Origin: Asticcacaulis sp. YBE204
Lineage (GTDB): Bacteria > Pseudomonadota > Alphaproteobacteria > Caulobacterales > Caulobacteraceae
Assembly: GCF_000495855.1 (NCBI RefSeq)
Contig: NZ_AWGF01000002.1
Location: forward strand, 62,001 to 126,000
Reading direction: 5' to 3'
Length of the DNA: 64,000 nucleotides
This document shows, one piece after another, positions 29,491 through 38,336 of the stretch. Made by a program: the position numbers and the translations under genes. The notes beneath the pieces were generated by a model. That model saw only the letters and a list, made by a program, of their open reading frames with translations, was not told where the DNA came from and did not search any database. Positions within the stretch are counted from its first letter, which is position 1. Each line of letters opens with the position of its first letter.

Positions 29491-31887
29491 CTAGAACCGT
29501 GCCGACAACGACAGCAGGTAGCTGGTCGGCTTGCCCTGCTTCGAGGACGAGCCGTTGTTCGACGGCGCGATGGCGTGGATGTAATATTGCTCGTCGGTCA
29601 GGTTCTGACCGGTCAAAGCGAGGCGGTACTGGCCCTTGGCGCCGAAGGCGAGCGCGACATTGGCGCTGACCAGGCCGTAACCCTTTTGTTCGAGGGTCGG
29701 GTCGAACTCCAGCGTCGGGTTGTAGTACTGCTTGGCGAGGTAGCGGTAATCGACACCGGCCTCCAGTTCGACACCGCTCCACAGTTCGCGGCTATAGTCG
29801 ACGCCGACCGCGCCGGTGAATTTCGGGGCGCGGGTGAATTCGCCGCCCGACGGGTCGATGGTCGCATTGACCAGACCGAGGCGCGGATAGTTAACGCCCG
29901 ACTGGATCGGATAGTTGGTATATTCGCTGGCCAGACGCCCGAAGGCGCCCTTGAAGTGCCAGTTATTGTTGGGGCGGTAATCGAGCGTCAGTTCGACGCC
30001 CTTGACCCAGCCGGCGGCATTGGCATAGCCCTGCCCCACGGCGGTCGAGGTCGTGCCGGTATTGGTCCCGGTGCTCGGCAGGATGACCAGCACCTGAATG
30101 GATGGGTAATCGTAGTAGAAGGCCGACACATTGGCCGTCAGCTTGCGATCGAGCACCTGCGTCTTCAGACCGAATTCGTAGGTGGTGATTTCTTCCGGCT
30201 CGTATTCGCGGATTTGCAGGGTCGCGGGCGTCGTGCCGTTGTTACGGCGGCTGTTGAACCCGCCCGAAAGGTAACCGGTCGCCAGACGGAAATAGCCCAG
30301 CACATTGTCCGAGAACGCATATTGCGGCGTGATGTCGAAGGTGAAGCTGTCGTAGGTCTTTTCCAGCGAGGCCTGCGAATTGGTGTTGAGCGTCGCATTG
30401 ACCGACGAGGTCTTCCACCATTCGGCTTCGTTATTGAAGGTCACCGTGCCGGTCGCCACCGTAAACGACTGACTATAGGTCTTGGTCTCGCTGTTGAGAC
30501 GCCCGCCGACGGTCAGCTTGAATTTGTCGCTGAACTCATAGGTGCCGCTGACGAAGGCCGCCGTGCTTTCGGTGATGGTGTCGGTCAGGGTTTGCGAATA
30601 GTTCCGCGTCGAGGCGGGTGAGGTATAGACATTGAGATTGCCCGCCCAAGAATCCGAACCGTTCAGTTCCTTGAAATAGTAGAGACCGGCGATCCAGCTG
30701 AAAGCCCCCGTATCTGGCGAGGCCAGACGCAGTTCCTGGCTATATTGCTTGTCCGGCGTCACCTGACGCGAGACATTATTACGCAAAGGGATCGAGCCGG
30801 AACCGTTCGACCAGCGCGTCAGCTTGTTTTCCTCATACGCCGTGATCGAGGTCAGGCTGTATTCCCCGAGGTTCCAGCGCACGCGGACGAAACCGCCATC
30901 GTTGCGGATCGTCTGGCGGCCCGTGTCGGCGACCCAGCTATAGCCATAGGGCAGCGGGTTCGCCGGGCTGGTATAGCCCTGATTATAGGTCGGATTATTT
31001 ATCGGCGCGACGGTCAGGTCGGGCTGGATATAGCCGGGGCTCTGATCGCCCTCATAGTCGCGGCGGTGATAGTTGAACAGGATGTCGAGGTGTTCGGTCG
31101 GCGTCCACAGAAGCTGCGCGCGCACGGCCTTTGCATCGTTTTCACCGACGCGCTTGCGGTCGGACAGCTTCCACGCCGTGGACGAGGCCGGGGTCACGTC
31201 ACCCGCATAGAGGTTGTAGTTCCAGCCCTTGTCCTCGTTCTGATAGACCGAGAGGCGTCCGGCCAGCTTGCCGGGGATGAGCGTGCCGGTGATCGCACCG
31301 TCGAAGCCGCGCTCGCCGAAGCTGCCGGTCACGGCGCGGGCATAGCCGCCGGTCTCGAAGCTGGGGGCTTTCGAGATGAAGCTGATCGCGCCGCCAGTCG
31401 TGTTCTTGCCCCACAGGGTGCCTTGCGGGCCGCTGAGGACTTCGACGCGCTGCTGATCGAACAGCGGGAAGGCCTGCGCATAGAAGTTGGCGATATAGAC
31501 TTCGTCGCGATAGACGCCGATCGGGCTGACGCCGTTGGGGTCGGTATTGTTGGTGCCGACGCCGCGCACGAACCAGCGCGGACGCTCACGCCCGTCGGTA
31601 GCCACGGCATTGGTATTGGGGGCGAAGCCGACCACGTCCTGAGCCAGCTTGATCTGCTCGTTCTTCGCGATCAGGTCGCCGCCCAGCGTCGTCAGCGAGA
31701 TCGGCACGTCCTGCGCCTTTTCCTCGCGGCGGCGGGCGGTGACGACGACTTCGGTGGCGTCGTCCGCGCTGGCGGCGGCAACCGGTGCCGGGGCATCGGC
31801 GGCGAAGGCAGGTGCTACGAAAGCAAGGGACGAAATGCCCGCCAGCAGCAGGCCACGTAAGGTTTTTGTATCGAGGGAGGAGGTCAT
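29491..31887 (-). CDS. TonB-dependent receptor leading the organosulfur operon, 798 aa
   Basis: Outer-membrane transporter. The ATG at 31887 gives a signal peptide (TKTLRGLLLAGISSLAFVAP, cleavage AFA-AD); a GTG ten codons upstream is a weaker alternative. After TEVVVTARRREEKAQDVPIS comes a plug with VQD-type words (LAQDVVGFAPNTNAVATDGR, RWFVRGVGTNNTDPNGVSPI, VEVLSGPQGTLWGKNTTGGA), typical of the nutrient-type receptor family common in Caulobacter and sphingomonads. The barrel ends in YLLSLSARF. Being the first gene of an operon with Ssu-type importer and SsuD-like enzymes, it probably takes up a sulfur-containing organic compound too large or too scarce for porins. This is inference from context. 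Confidence 0.92.
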   Translation of the reverse strand: MTSSLDTKTLRGLLLAGISSLAFVAPAFAADAPAPVAAASADDATEVVVTARRREEKAQDVPISLTTLGGDLIAKNEQIKLAQDVVGFAPNTNAVATDGRERPRWFVRGVGTNNTDPNGVSPIGVYRDEVYIANFYAQAFPLFDQQRVEVLSGPQGTLWGKNTTGGAISFISKAPSFETGGYARAVTGSFGERGFDGAITGTLIPGKLAGRLSVYQNEDKGWNYNLYAGDVTPASSTAWKLSDRKRVGENDAKAVRAQLLWTPTEHLDILFNYHRRDYEGDQSPGYIQPDLTVAPINNPTYNQGYTSPANPLPYGYSWVADTGRQTIRNDGGFVRVRWNLGEYSLTSITAYEENKLTRWSNGSGSIPLRNNVSRQVTPDKQYSQELRLASPDTGAFSWIAGLYYFKELNGSDSWAGNLNVYTSPASTRNYSQTLTDTITESTAAFVSGTYEFSDKFKLTVGGRLNSETKTYSQSFTVATGTVTFNNEAEWWKTSSVNATLNTNSQASLEKTYDSFTFDITPQYAFSDNVLGYFRLATGYLSGGFNSRRNNGTTPATLQIREYEPEEITTYEFGLKTQVLDRKLTANVSAFYYDYPSIQVLVILPSTGTNTGTTSTAVGQGYANAAGWVKGVELTLDYRPNNNWHFKGAFGRLASEYTNYPIQSGVNYPRLGLVNATIDPSGGEFTRAPKFTGAVGVDYSRELWSGVELEAGVDYRYLAKQYYNPTLEFDPTLEQKGYGLVSANVALAFGAKGQYRLALTGQNLTDEQYYIHAIAPSNNGSSSKQGKPTSYLLSLSARF

Positions 31888-32195
31888 ATCAACACTTGTT
31901 CGGGAGGCTGAAAACACAAATGCTGGCGCCCCCGTTGTCAGGTCTGCCGGCCATGAAGGTGGCCTTGCTACGACACCCGATGGGTCTCAGACAATAAAGC
32001 CGGACTTAATGTTGACTTAAGTGATTTTATAAAATGAAATTTTTATTTATTAATTTCATATATTTAAATCTATCAATTTCGCATATTTTCTTAATATAAA
32101 ATCTTTTTAGTTTTAATTTACGTTGACACGGACGCCCCTCCGCCACCAGAGATACCCTCGTTTTGCACGCCCTCCGCGATTAAAGGATACTCCTG
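31888..32195. promoter_or_regulatory. AT-rich divergent promoter region of the sulfur island
   Basis: The 308-nt interval separates two divergent transcripts. Between about 32000 and 32120 it is strikingly AT-rich against GC-rich surroundings. A perfect 12-bp palindrome ATTTTATAAAAT lies at 32024-32035. Candidate -35 boxes are TTGACT (32012-32017) and TTGACA (32123-32128), though no good matching -10 was found for either. Such a region suits shared regulation by a sulfur-status regulator, which I cannot name. Confidence 0.5.
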
Positions 32196-33284
32196 ATGGC
32201 CGACACCCTCATCACCCCTTCCACAGAGACGCCCGCGCTCGACCGCATCTGGTTCACGCGCTGCCCCGTGCCTACCGCGACGGGCCTTGCCTATAAACTC
32301 GGCTGGCTGAACGAAGAGTTCGCCGCCGACAAATTGCCGGTCGAAACGCTTCAGGAAAGCACGACCGAGCTACGCCGGCATCACTACGACCACCGCCTGC
32401 CCTCGCTGATCCGCGAAGGCGGCAATATCCTCGCCTTCGGGGCGCGCTCGCAGGGCGAGCCGACCAAGCTGGTCGGTCTGACCTGGATCGAGGAATGGCA
32501 GACCATCCTCGTCCGCCCGGACAGCGGCATTACGAAACCCGAACACCTGAAAGGCAAGCGCCTCGCCCTGCCGACCTGGACCGACCATGCCATTCCCTCG
32601 CATCAGCGCGGCTCGTCGATTTCGCGCGGCATGTCGCTGGCGGGTTACAAGGGCGCGCTGGCCTCGGCCGGCCTGACCTTCGACGACGTCGAACTGGTCG
32701 AGGTCTCGTCGAACCGCGCCGCCCCGGTACAGGATCTGGCGGGCGGCAACCGCGCCTCGGCGAGTAATCTGGCAGGCTTGTGGGCGCTGCAACGCCTGAT
32801 CGATGGCGATGTCGATGCGCTCTACGTCAAGGGTGCGGCGGCGGTTGATGCCGCCAAGAAGCTCGGCATCGTCGTCGGCATCAATCTCGATCACCTGCCC
32901 GAGCGTCGCTTCCGCGTCAATAACGGCACGCCGCGCCCGATCACCGTCCATCAGAGCCTGATCGACAACCATTTCGACGTGCTGACGCGCTTCCTGTACC
33001 AGACCCTGCGCGCCGCCGACTGGGCCCGCGATAATCTGAGCGGCGTGCGCGATATCCTGCAAAGCGAAACCCGCGGCAGTGCCGAAGCCGTCAAGGAAGC
33101 CTATTCTGACGACGCTCTGCAATCGCTGCACCCGACTCTGGACGACGAGCGGCTGGCCCTGTTCGACCATCAGAAGAAATTCCTCTGGCTGCACGGCTTT
33201 ATTGACAACGACTTCGACCTCAGCGACTGGGTCGATCCGCGTCCGCTCGAAGCGGCCCGAAACCGCTTAATTTCCGAAGGTTAA
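32196..33284 (+). CDS. DszB-like sulfinate desulfinase (binding-protein fold, cytoplasmic), 362 aa
   Basis: The protein has a periplasmic-binding-protein-type sequence but no signal peptide or lipobox, so it should be cytoplasmic. Compared from memory with Rhodococcus DszB (2'-hydroxybiphenyl-2-sulfinate desulfinase), it shares the catalytic-cysteine motif CPVP (Cys23 here, Cys27 there). His62/His63 and Arg73, followed by a Gly-Gly, lie where DszB has His60 and Arg70-Phe-Gly-Gly. Further shared words are FDDVELVEVSS, GDVDALY, ADWARDN, FDHQKKFLWLHGFI and a C-terminal DW..P...ARNR. DszB releases sulfite from an aromatic sulfinate, so a C-S bond-cleaving role is likely; it could also be a catalytically inert paralogue. 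It is divergent from the TonB/Ssu/monooxygenase operon. Confidence 0.75.
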   Translation: MADTLITPSTETPALDRIWFTRCPVPTATGLAYKLGWLNEEFAADKLPVETLQESTTELRRHHYDHRLPSLIREGGNILAFGARSQGEPTKLVGLTWIEEWQTILVRPDSGITKPEHLKGKRLALPTWTDHAIPSHQRGSSISRGMSLAGYKGALASAGLTFDDVELVEVSSNRAAPVQDLAGGNRASASNLAGLWALQRLIDGDVDALYVKGAAAVDAAKKLGIVVGINLDHLPERRFRVNNGTPRPITVHQSLIDNHFDVLTRFLYQTLRAADWARDNLSGVRDILQSETRGSAEAVKEAYSDDALQSLHPTLDDERLALFDHQKKFLWLHGFIDNDFDLSDWVDPRPLEAARNRLISEG

Positions 33285-33642
33285 GCCTAACCAGACATGC
33301 GATAAGGTCAGTAGGCGTTCGAACACCTTGCCCGAAAGCTGAAACCATCGACGTTGCCCCCTGATCTTATCCAATCTTGAGTTCGCTCAGGCGGTTGGTT
33401 TCCGTTTTGGATACGGGTGGGAGCGTCGGTGACCGGCGCGGCGCTGTGCGATGAGCGCAGCGCTGGGTCACTGCGACGCGGGCTGAAGCTACGGGCATAC
33501 TCGGCCGACATCAACCAGCCGATTCGCGAATGTGATCGCTGCGTGTGGTACCTGTTCTACGATTGCGCTACCGCCATACAGCAAAAGACCGATAATCCCG
33601 TAAAATTCGAAATCACCAACACAGCTTGAATTGAGAGCATTA
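33285..33642. other. Gene-free interval of 358 nt
   Basis: Short frames exist on both strands (for example 33417-33629 plus and 33308-33514 minus), but neither has a ribosome site or recognisable motif. A weak hairpin GGTTA-AGCC-TAACC (33279-33292) overlaps the end of the DszB-like gene. I see no mobile-element ends. The interval marks the boundary between the sulfur island and the catabolic island. Confidence 0.5.
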
Positions 33643-34614
33643 TCAGGAACGCCCCGAATGCAGGCGGCTTGCCAGAATTGAACAGACGATAAGCTGCAAT
33701 TGATGGAACAGCATCAACGGCAGTATCATCAGCCCCAGCACCGCCGCCGGAAACAGGGTCGAGGCCATCGGGACGCCGGAGGCCAGACTTTTCTTAGAGC
33801 CGCAGAACAGAATGACGATGCAGTCTTCGCGCGAAAACCCCAGCCGCGCCGACAGATACCAGGTCAAACCCATGACCACCGCCAGCACGACGGCACAGAC
33901 GCCTAGCAGGCCCGCCAGATCGAGGAGCGACACCTTCGACCACAGGCCCTCGACCACCGAGGCGCTGAAGGCCGTATAGACGACCAGCAGGATCGAGGTG
34001 CGGTCCACCCGTCCTATCCACGTCTTGTGCTTATCGATAAAGCCCCCTAGCCACGGTCGCGACAGATGCCCCAGCACGAAGGGCAACAGCAGTTGCACGG
34101 CGATTTTTTGTACGGCCTCCAGCGATACCCCCGCCGCATGGCCGGTGACCTTTCTCATCAGCAGACCGACCAGCATGGGCGTCAGGAAAATACCGAGGAG
34201 GTTGGACAAAGACGCGCTGCATACCGCCGCCGCGACATTGCCCTTGGCCATGGCCGTGAAGGCGATCGACGACTGAACCGTGGACGGCAGTAAACAGAGG
34301 AATAGAAAGCCGCTCAACAGGGCGGGCGACATCAGTCCTGACAGGCCCGCCTGAACCCCCAGACCGATCAGCGGGAACAGGCCGAAGGTCACGGCCAGCA
34401 CGCTTAGGTGCAGCCGGACGTGTGACAGCCCGGCAATAATCGCCTCACGCGACAGCTTGGCTCCATGCAGAAAGAACAGCAGCATGATCGCGGCATCGGT
34501 CACCCCGTCGGCGACCACCGCCGCGCTTCCGCGCACCGGCAGCACGCTGGCCAGAGCCACCAGCCCCAGCATGATCAGGATAAACGGGTCGAGGCGTTTC
34601 AGAAAACCGGTCAT
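33643..34614 (-). CDS. Bile acid:sodium symporter-like carrier (SBF-like), 323 aa
   Basis: Polytopic inner-membrane protein of about ten helices: DPFILIMLGLVALASVLPV at the N-terminus, ITDAAIML-type helix, LSGFLFLCLLPSTVQSSIAF with the conserved Pro-Ser-Thr crossover, AAVCSASLSNLLGIFLTPML, and C-terminal CIVILFCGSKKSLASGVPMA. The GSKKS motif is typical of the SBF_like group rather than true bile-acid carriers. The ATG at 34614 starts 1 nt after the reductase stop, so the two genes are one operon; an in-frame ATG at 34632 lies inside the reductase gene. Substrate is likely an organic anion, possibly the aromatic or amide compound handled by the island. Confidence 0.85.
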   Translation of the reverse strand: MTGFLKRLDPFILIMLGLVALASVLPVRGSAAVVADGVTDAAIMLLFFLHGAKLSREAIIAGLSHVRLHLSVLAVTFGLFPLIGLGVQAGLSGLMSPALLSGFLFLCLLPSTVQSSIAFTAMAKGNVAAAVCSASLSNLLGIFLTPMLVGLLMRKVTGHAAGVSLEAVQKIAVQLLLPFVLGHLSRPWLGGFIDKHKTWIGRVDRTSILLVVYTAFSASVVEGLWSKVSLLDLAGLLGVCAVVLAVVMGLTWYLSARLGFSREDCIVILFCGSKKSLASGVPMASTLFPAAVLGLMILPLMLFHQLQLIVCSILASRLHSGRS

Positions 34615-34615
34615 G

Positions 34616-35581
34616 TCACAGATCGAGGACAAGGCGAGCGGACTTCGCCCCGGAACAGCAGACCATCATGGTCCGCCCGGCGGCTTTTTCGGCGTCGGTC
34701 AGGACGCTGTCGCGGTGGTCGGGCATCCCCTCCAGCACGCCGCATTCGCAGGCCCCGCAAATACCTTCGGCGCAGGAATGCGGGACATTGATGCCGTGAT
34801 CCTTAAGCGTTTCCAGAATGGTCTTGCCCGCCTCGACGGTGTAACGACCGCCGGTGCGCGCCAGTTCGACCTCGAAACCGCCGTCGAGCGCCGGAGCCTC
34901 GGCACCCGAAAAACGCTCGTAATGGACAGTACCGGCGGGGCGGGAAGCCCCGGCGGCGATATAGGCGTCGATCATTCCCGCCGGTCCGCAGGCGTAGAAA
35001 TGCGCCCCCTCCGGCGCTTCGGCGAAGATGCGGTCGAGGTCCAGACGCGCCCCGCCCTCGGCTTCGAACACCCTGTGAAACGGCACGCCCGCCGTGTCGA
35101 GTTCGGGTCGGATCAGGTCGAGCAATGGCGCGGTTGCCGCACTGCGCGCCCCGAAATGGAACACGAAGGGCCGCCCCAGCGCTATCAATCGCTGCGCCAT
35201 GGCCCATAGCGGCGTCACCCCGATGCCACCGGCGATCAGGACCGAGAACGGCGCGTCTTCGACCAGATGGAAATGGCAGCGCGGCGGGCTGATCATCAGG
35301 GCGTCACCGACCTCGACCCAGTCGTGCAGATATTTCGACCCGCCCCGGCTTTGCCCATCGAGCGCCACGGCGACGACGTAGCGGTGCGTCTCGCCCGGTG
35401 CGTTCATCAGCGAATATTGCCGCACCACCCCGTCGCGCGCCACGACATCGATATGCGCCCCGGCCTCGAACGCCGGCAGGTCGCCGCCGTCGGGCCTGAG
35501 GTCGAACACGCGGACGCATCCGGCTTCACCGGACGGGCCGCCTTCGGAAATATCGTGAACCCGCACGGTCAGATCGGTCAT
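34616..35581 (-). CDS. PDR/VanB-type oxidoreductase with C-terminal 2Fe-2S domain, 321 aa
   Basis: Electron-transfer partner for a Rieske oxygenase. An FMN-binding barrel (VRQYSLMNAPGETHRYVVAV) is followed by the NADH domain (SVLIAGGIGVTPLWAMAQRL, HFYACGPAGMIDAYIAA) and a plant-type ferredoxin domain with cysteines in SCAEGICGACECG and a fourth in MMVCCSG. This order (flavin, NADH, ferredoxin) is that of phthalate dioxygenase reductase and VanB. No Rieske gene is adjacent, but one lies about 9 kb away at 44786 in the same island, and both have a copy of the CGCN-N6-CAAG motif upstream. Pairing of the two is therefore likely but inferred. Confidence 0.92.
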   Translation of the reverse strand: MTDLTVRVHDISEGGPSGEAGCVRVFDLRPDGGDLPAFEAGAHIDVVARDGVVRQYSLMNAPGETHRYVVAVALDGQSRGGSKYLHDWVEVGDALMISPPRCHFHLVEDAPFSVLIAGGIGVTPLWAMAQRLIALGRPFVFHFGARSAATAPLLDLIRPELDTAGVPFHRVFEAEGGARLDLDRIFAEAPEGAHFYACGPAGMIDAYIAAGASRPAGTVHYERFSGAEAPALDGGFEVELARTGGRYTVEAGKTILETLKDHGINVPHSCAEGICGACECGVLEGMPDHRDSVLTDAEKAAGRTMMVCCSGAKSARLVLDL

Positions 35582-35905
35582 GGTGCTGCGCCTCAGGAAT
35601 TAGTCTGTACAGGGTTTATAACCCGCACTGTCGCCGACTGACTTGTCGCCATGGCCCCATAAATTTGCTCCGCGCCCGTCGTCATGGTGCAGCGCCGCAC
35701 AAAGACTTGTCTGTACGCGCACGAAGGACCGCGTCGGATTGACGCAGACGCGTTTTGGCCGGTTCCTGTTGTCTACAGAGACAGCGGTTTTTCGTCAGAC
35801 GCACCGAGGAACGAACCAGCCGTCCACATTCCACAACCTGTTGAACCCAAAGCGTAAACACGCCGAAGGTATGCGTACACCCTCCCTGAGGGTGATGGAG
35901 GCACC
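35582..35905. promoter_or_regulatory. Divergent promoter region with repeated GTCTGTAC words
   Basis: The 324-nt interval separates the reductase (minus) from the AraC-amidase fusion (plus). GTCTGTAC occurs at 35603-35610 and 35709-35716, and the related TGTCT-ACAG-AGACA inverted repeat is at 35770-35783. CTGTACAG (35605-35612) is itself a palindrome. GCGTC-N5-GACGC lies at 35731-35745. These are candidate operators for the AraC-type regulators of the island. Confidence 0.45.
35704..35719 (-). promoter_or_regulatory. CGCN-N6-CAAGAC motif upstream of PDR reductase
   Basis: CGCG-TACAGA-CAAGTC reading toward the reductase gene, one base off the core; ACAAGTC recurs at 35640-35646 on the same strand. 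Confidence 0.4.
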
Positions 35906-38230
35906 ATGCTGCGTTTCACGACCAATGCCTACCCGAAGGAGCAACGCTGGGATTCGTGGCGTTTTGCATTGCAGCGCAAGTCCATGCAGCTTGAGGCGAT
36001 GAACGCCGACACCGCCTATGGTGAACTGGCCTCGTACCAGAGCCAGCAGAAACTCGATTTCATCTGCGTGTCGTCTACGCCGCAGATCCTGCGCATCGAC
36101 ATGACCGAACAGGCCGATCAGGTGTGGCTGGTCGTGCTGCTCGAAGGCGATATGAACATCACCTATGGCGGTGCGGTAACCACGGTGCGCGAAGGCGGCG
36201 TGGTGTTCGGCGACGGCAATGCCCAGGCGCAGCTCGATTTCCATCGCGATCACCGTTTTCTGCTGGTCAAGATCCCCAAGGCCTTTCTGAGCCTGCGCGT
36301 GCGCAATCCCCTGCCCGGCGGCGTCAATCCCATCGCCAGCGACATCGGCTCAGGCCGCATCCTGTCGGGGATGTTGCGCTCCGTCGCCGACACGATCAAC
36401 GACCTCAATACCGACCGTATCCGTCCGGTCGAACTGAGCCTACCGGAGTTTTTGCTCACCGCCCTGATGGAGGATGCGCCGGTCAAGTCGCTGGGCGGTT
36501 CTGCCGGGGCGCGCGCCATGCTGCTGGAGCGCGTCTTTCAGACCATCGAGATGCACCTCAGCGATCCGAACCTCAACCTGCAACAGGTGGCGACCGAGCA
36601 CGGCATTTCGATGCGCTATCTGCAAAAGCTGTTCGAAAGCGTCAATGAAAGTTTCGGACACTATGTGAAGCTGCGACGGCTGGAACGCTGCCGGATGGAC
36701 CTGTTGAGCCCCCTGCACGCGCAAAAATCGATCTCGGATATTCTGTTTCAGTGGGGCTTCAACGACTCCGCCTCGTTCAGCCGCGCCTTTCGCGAACAGT
36801 ATGGCCTGTCGCCGCGCGAATACCGCAAAGCGCCCCCGGCGCTCGACGACGGCGAAGCCCCGCGCCGGGGCCGCCCGGTCGTCGCTAAAGACGGACGCTT
36901 CCGCGAAGACCTGTCGGCCCCCGATCCTGACGAGGAGATCGAGGAGCCGGTGACCGAGGACAGTCTGCCCGAATTGCCCAAACACAGCGTCCGCCACCAC
37001 TTCCTCCCCGCCACGCCGGAAACGATCCACTGGGGTCACCTCAGCCGTCACCTGAAACCGGCAATCCGCGTGCAGTCCGGCGACTACGTCACCATCGAGA
37101 CCCTGACCCACCATGCCGGGGACGATTACGAGCGCATGATCGAGGGCGATCCCGGTGCCGAAGCCATTTATCACTGGACCGCCGAGGAAAAGACCGTCGA
37201 GCGCCGGGGGGCCGGGCCGATGGACGCTTCGGCGGTCGGGCGCGGCGCGGGCGAAGGCTTCGGCGTCCATATCTGTACCGGCCCGGTAGCGATTGCCGGG
37301 GCCAAACCCGGCGACGTCGTTGAGGTGCGTTTCCTCGACATCAAATCGCGGCCTTCGGGCAATACGAAGTTCGCCGGACGCAGCTTCGGCAGCAATGTGG
37401 CCGCCTATTGGGGCTTTCACTACAACGACCTGCTGACCGATCCCAAGCCGCGCGAGGTCGTCACCATCTACGAGGTCGAGACCGGGCACGATCGCTGCTG
37501 CGCCCACGCCGTCTATAATTTCCGCTATACGCCGCAAACCGATCCCTACGGCACGCGGCACGACCGCTACGACTATCCGGGCGTCATCATCGATCCCGAC
37601 AGTATCGAACGCAATTTCGACGTTCTGCGCAATGTCGAGATTCCCGTCCGCCCGCACTTCGGCTTTGTCGCCGTGGCTCCGGCCTATGACGGGCTGGTCG
37701 ACTCGGTGCCGCCCGCCAATTTCGGTGGCAATATCGACAACTGGCGGCTGGGGCCCGGCGCGTCGATCTTCCTGCCGGTGCATGTGGCCGAGGCGCTATT
37801 GTCGCTTGGCGATCCGCACGCCTCACAGGGCGATTCCGAACTGTGCGGCACGGCCATCGAATGCTCGATGACGGCGCTCATTCAGATCGTCCTGCACCCC
37901 AAGGCCTCGCAGCGCGATCCCTTACGCGACCTCGACTATCCGCTAATCGAAACCAAGGACGAATGGGTGCTGCTCGGCTTTTCGCAGCCCAATTACCTGC
38001 GCGAACTGGGCGACAAGGCGCAAAGCGAAATCTATAAGAAAGCCTCCATCGAAGGGGCCATGCGCGACGCCTTCCGCAAGGCGCGGCGCTTTTTGATGAC
38101 CACCAAGGGCCTGAGCGAGGACGAGGCCATATCGCTGCTGTCGGTCGGGGTCGATTTCGGCGTGTCGCAGGTCGTCAACGGCAACTGGGGCGCCCACGCG
38201 ATTATCCGGAAAAACCTGTTCCTGAATTAG
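35906..38230 (+). CDS. AraC-family regulator fused to acetamidase/formamidase, 774 aa
   Basis: One uninterrupted frame encodes two proteins that are normally separate. Residues 1-200 resemble the AraC_binding_2 sensor domain (FALQRKSMQLEAM, QVWLVVLLEGDMNITYGG). Residues about 205-310 are an AraC HTH pair (LNLQQVATEHGISMRYLQKL, ISDILFQWGFNDSASFSRAF, YGLSPREYRK). A charged linker of about 55 residues follows. From residue 366 (HHFLPATPETIHWGHLSRHL) to the end it is an FmdA_AmdA amidase: LTHHAGDDYE, VHICTGPVAIAGAKPGDVVEV, PPANFGGNIDNWRLGPGASI and GDPHASQGDSELCGTAIE. Start ATG at 35906 has GGAGG close upstream. An in-frame GTG at 36950 in the linker could make free amidase. The fusion may let amide turnover gate transcription; this is inference. 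Confidence 0.9.
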   Translation: MLRFTTNAYPKEQRWDSWRFALQRKSMQLEAMNADTAYGELASYQSQQKLDFICVSSTPQILRIDMTEQADQVWLVVLLEGDMNITYGGAVTTVREGGVVFGDGNAQAQLDFHRDHRFLLVKIPKAFLSLRVRNPLPGGVNPIASDIGSGRILSGMLRSVADTINDLNTDRIRPVELSLPEFLLTALMEDAPVKSLGGSAGARAMLLERVFQTIEMHLSDPNLNLQQVATEHGISMRYLQKLFESVNESFGHYVKLRRLERCRMDLLSPLHAQKSISDILFQWGFNDSASFSRAFREQYGLSPREYRKAPPALDDGEAPRRGRPVVAKDGRFREDLSAPDPDEEIEEPVTEDSLPELPKHSVRHHFLPATPETIHWGHLSRHLKPAIRVQSGDYVTIETLTHHAGDDYERMIEGDPGAEAIYHWTAEEKTVERRGAGPMDASAVGRGAGEGFGVHICTGPVAIAGAKPGDVVEVRFLDIKSRPSGNTKFAGRSFGSNVAAYWGFHYNDLLTDPKPREVVTIYEVETGHDRCCAHAVYNFRYTPQTDPYGTRHDRYDYPGVIIDPDSIERNFDVLRNVEIPVRPHFGFVAVAPAYDGLVDSVPPANFGGNIDNWRLGPGASIFLPVHVAEALLSLGDPHASQGDSELCGTAIECSMTALIQIVLHPKASQRDPLRDLDYPLIETKDEWVLLGFSQPNYLRELGDKAQSEIYKKASIEGAMRDAFRKARRFLMTTKGLSEDEAISLLSVGVDFGVSQVVNGNWGAHAIIRKNLFLN

Positions 38231-38264
38231 CGCGTGATACAAAACGCCGCAGCAAGAGGTTGTG

Positions 38265-38280
38265 CGCCTCAGGACAAGAC
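38265..38280 (+). promoter_or_regulatory. CGCC-N6-CAAGAC motif upstream of ribokinase
   Basis: CGCC-TCAGGA-CAAGAC, ending 56 nt before the start codon. Confidence 0.45.
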
Positions 38281-38336
38281 CCCCATCAGCACACAGGCAA
38301 GACTTGAGGCCTTATCGCCTGAAAAAAGAGAGCCTC

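Noticed and set aside
33417-33629. 70-codon plus-strand frame after the DszB-like gene
   Set aside because: No ribosome site or family resemblance; I first thought of a transposase fragment but no transposase motif could be identified.
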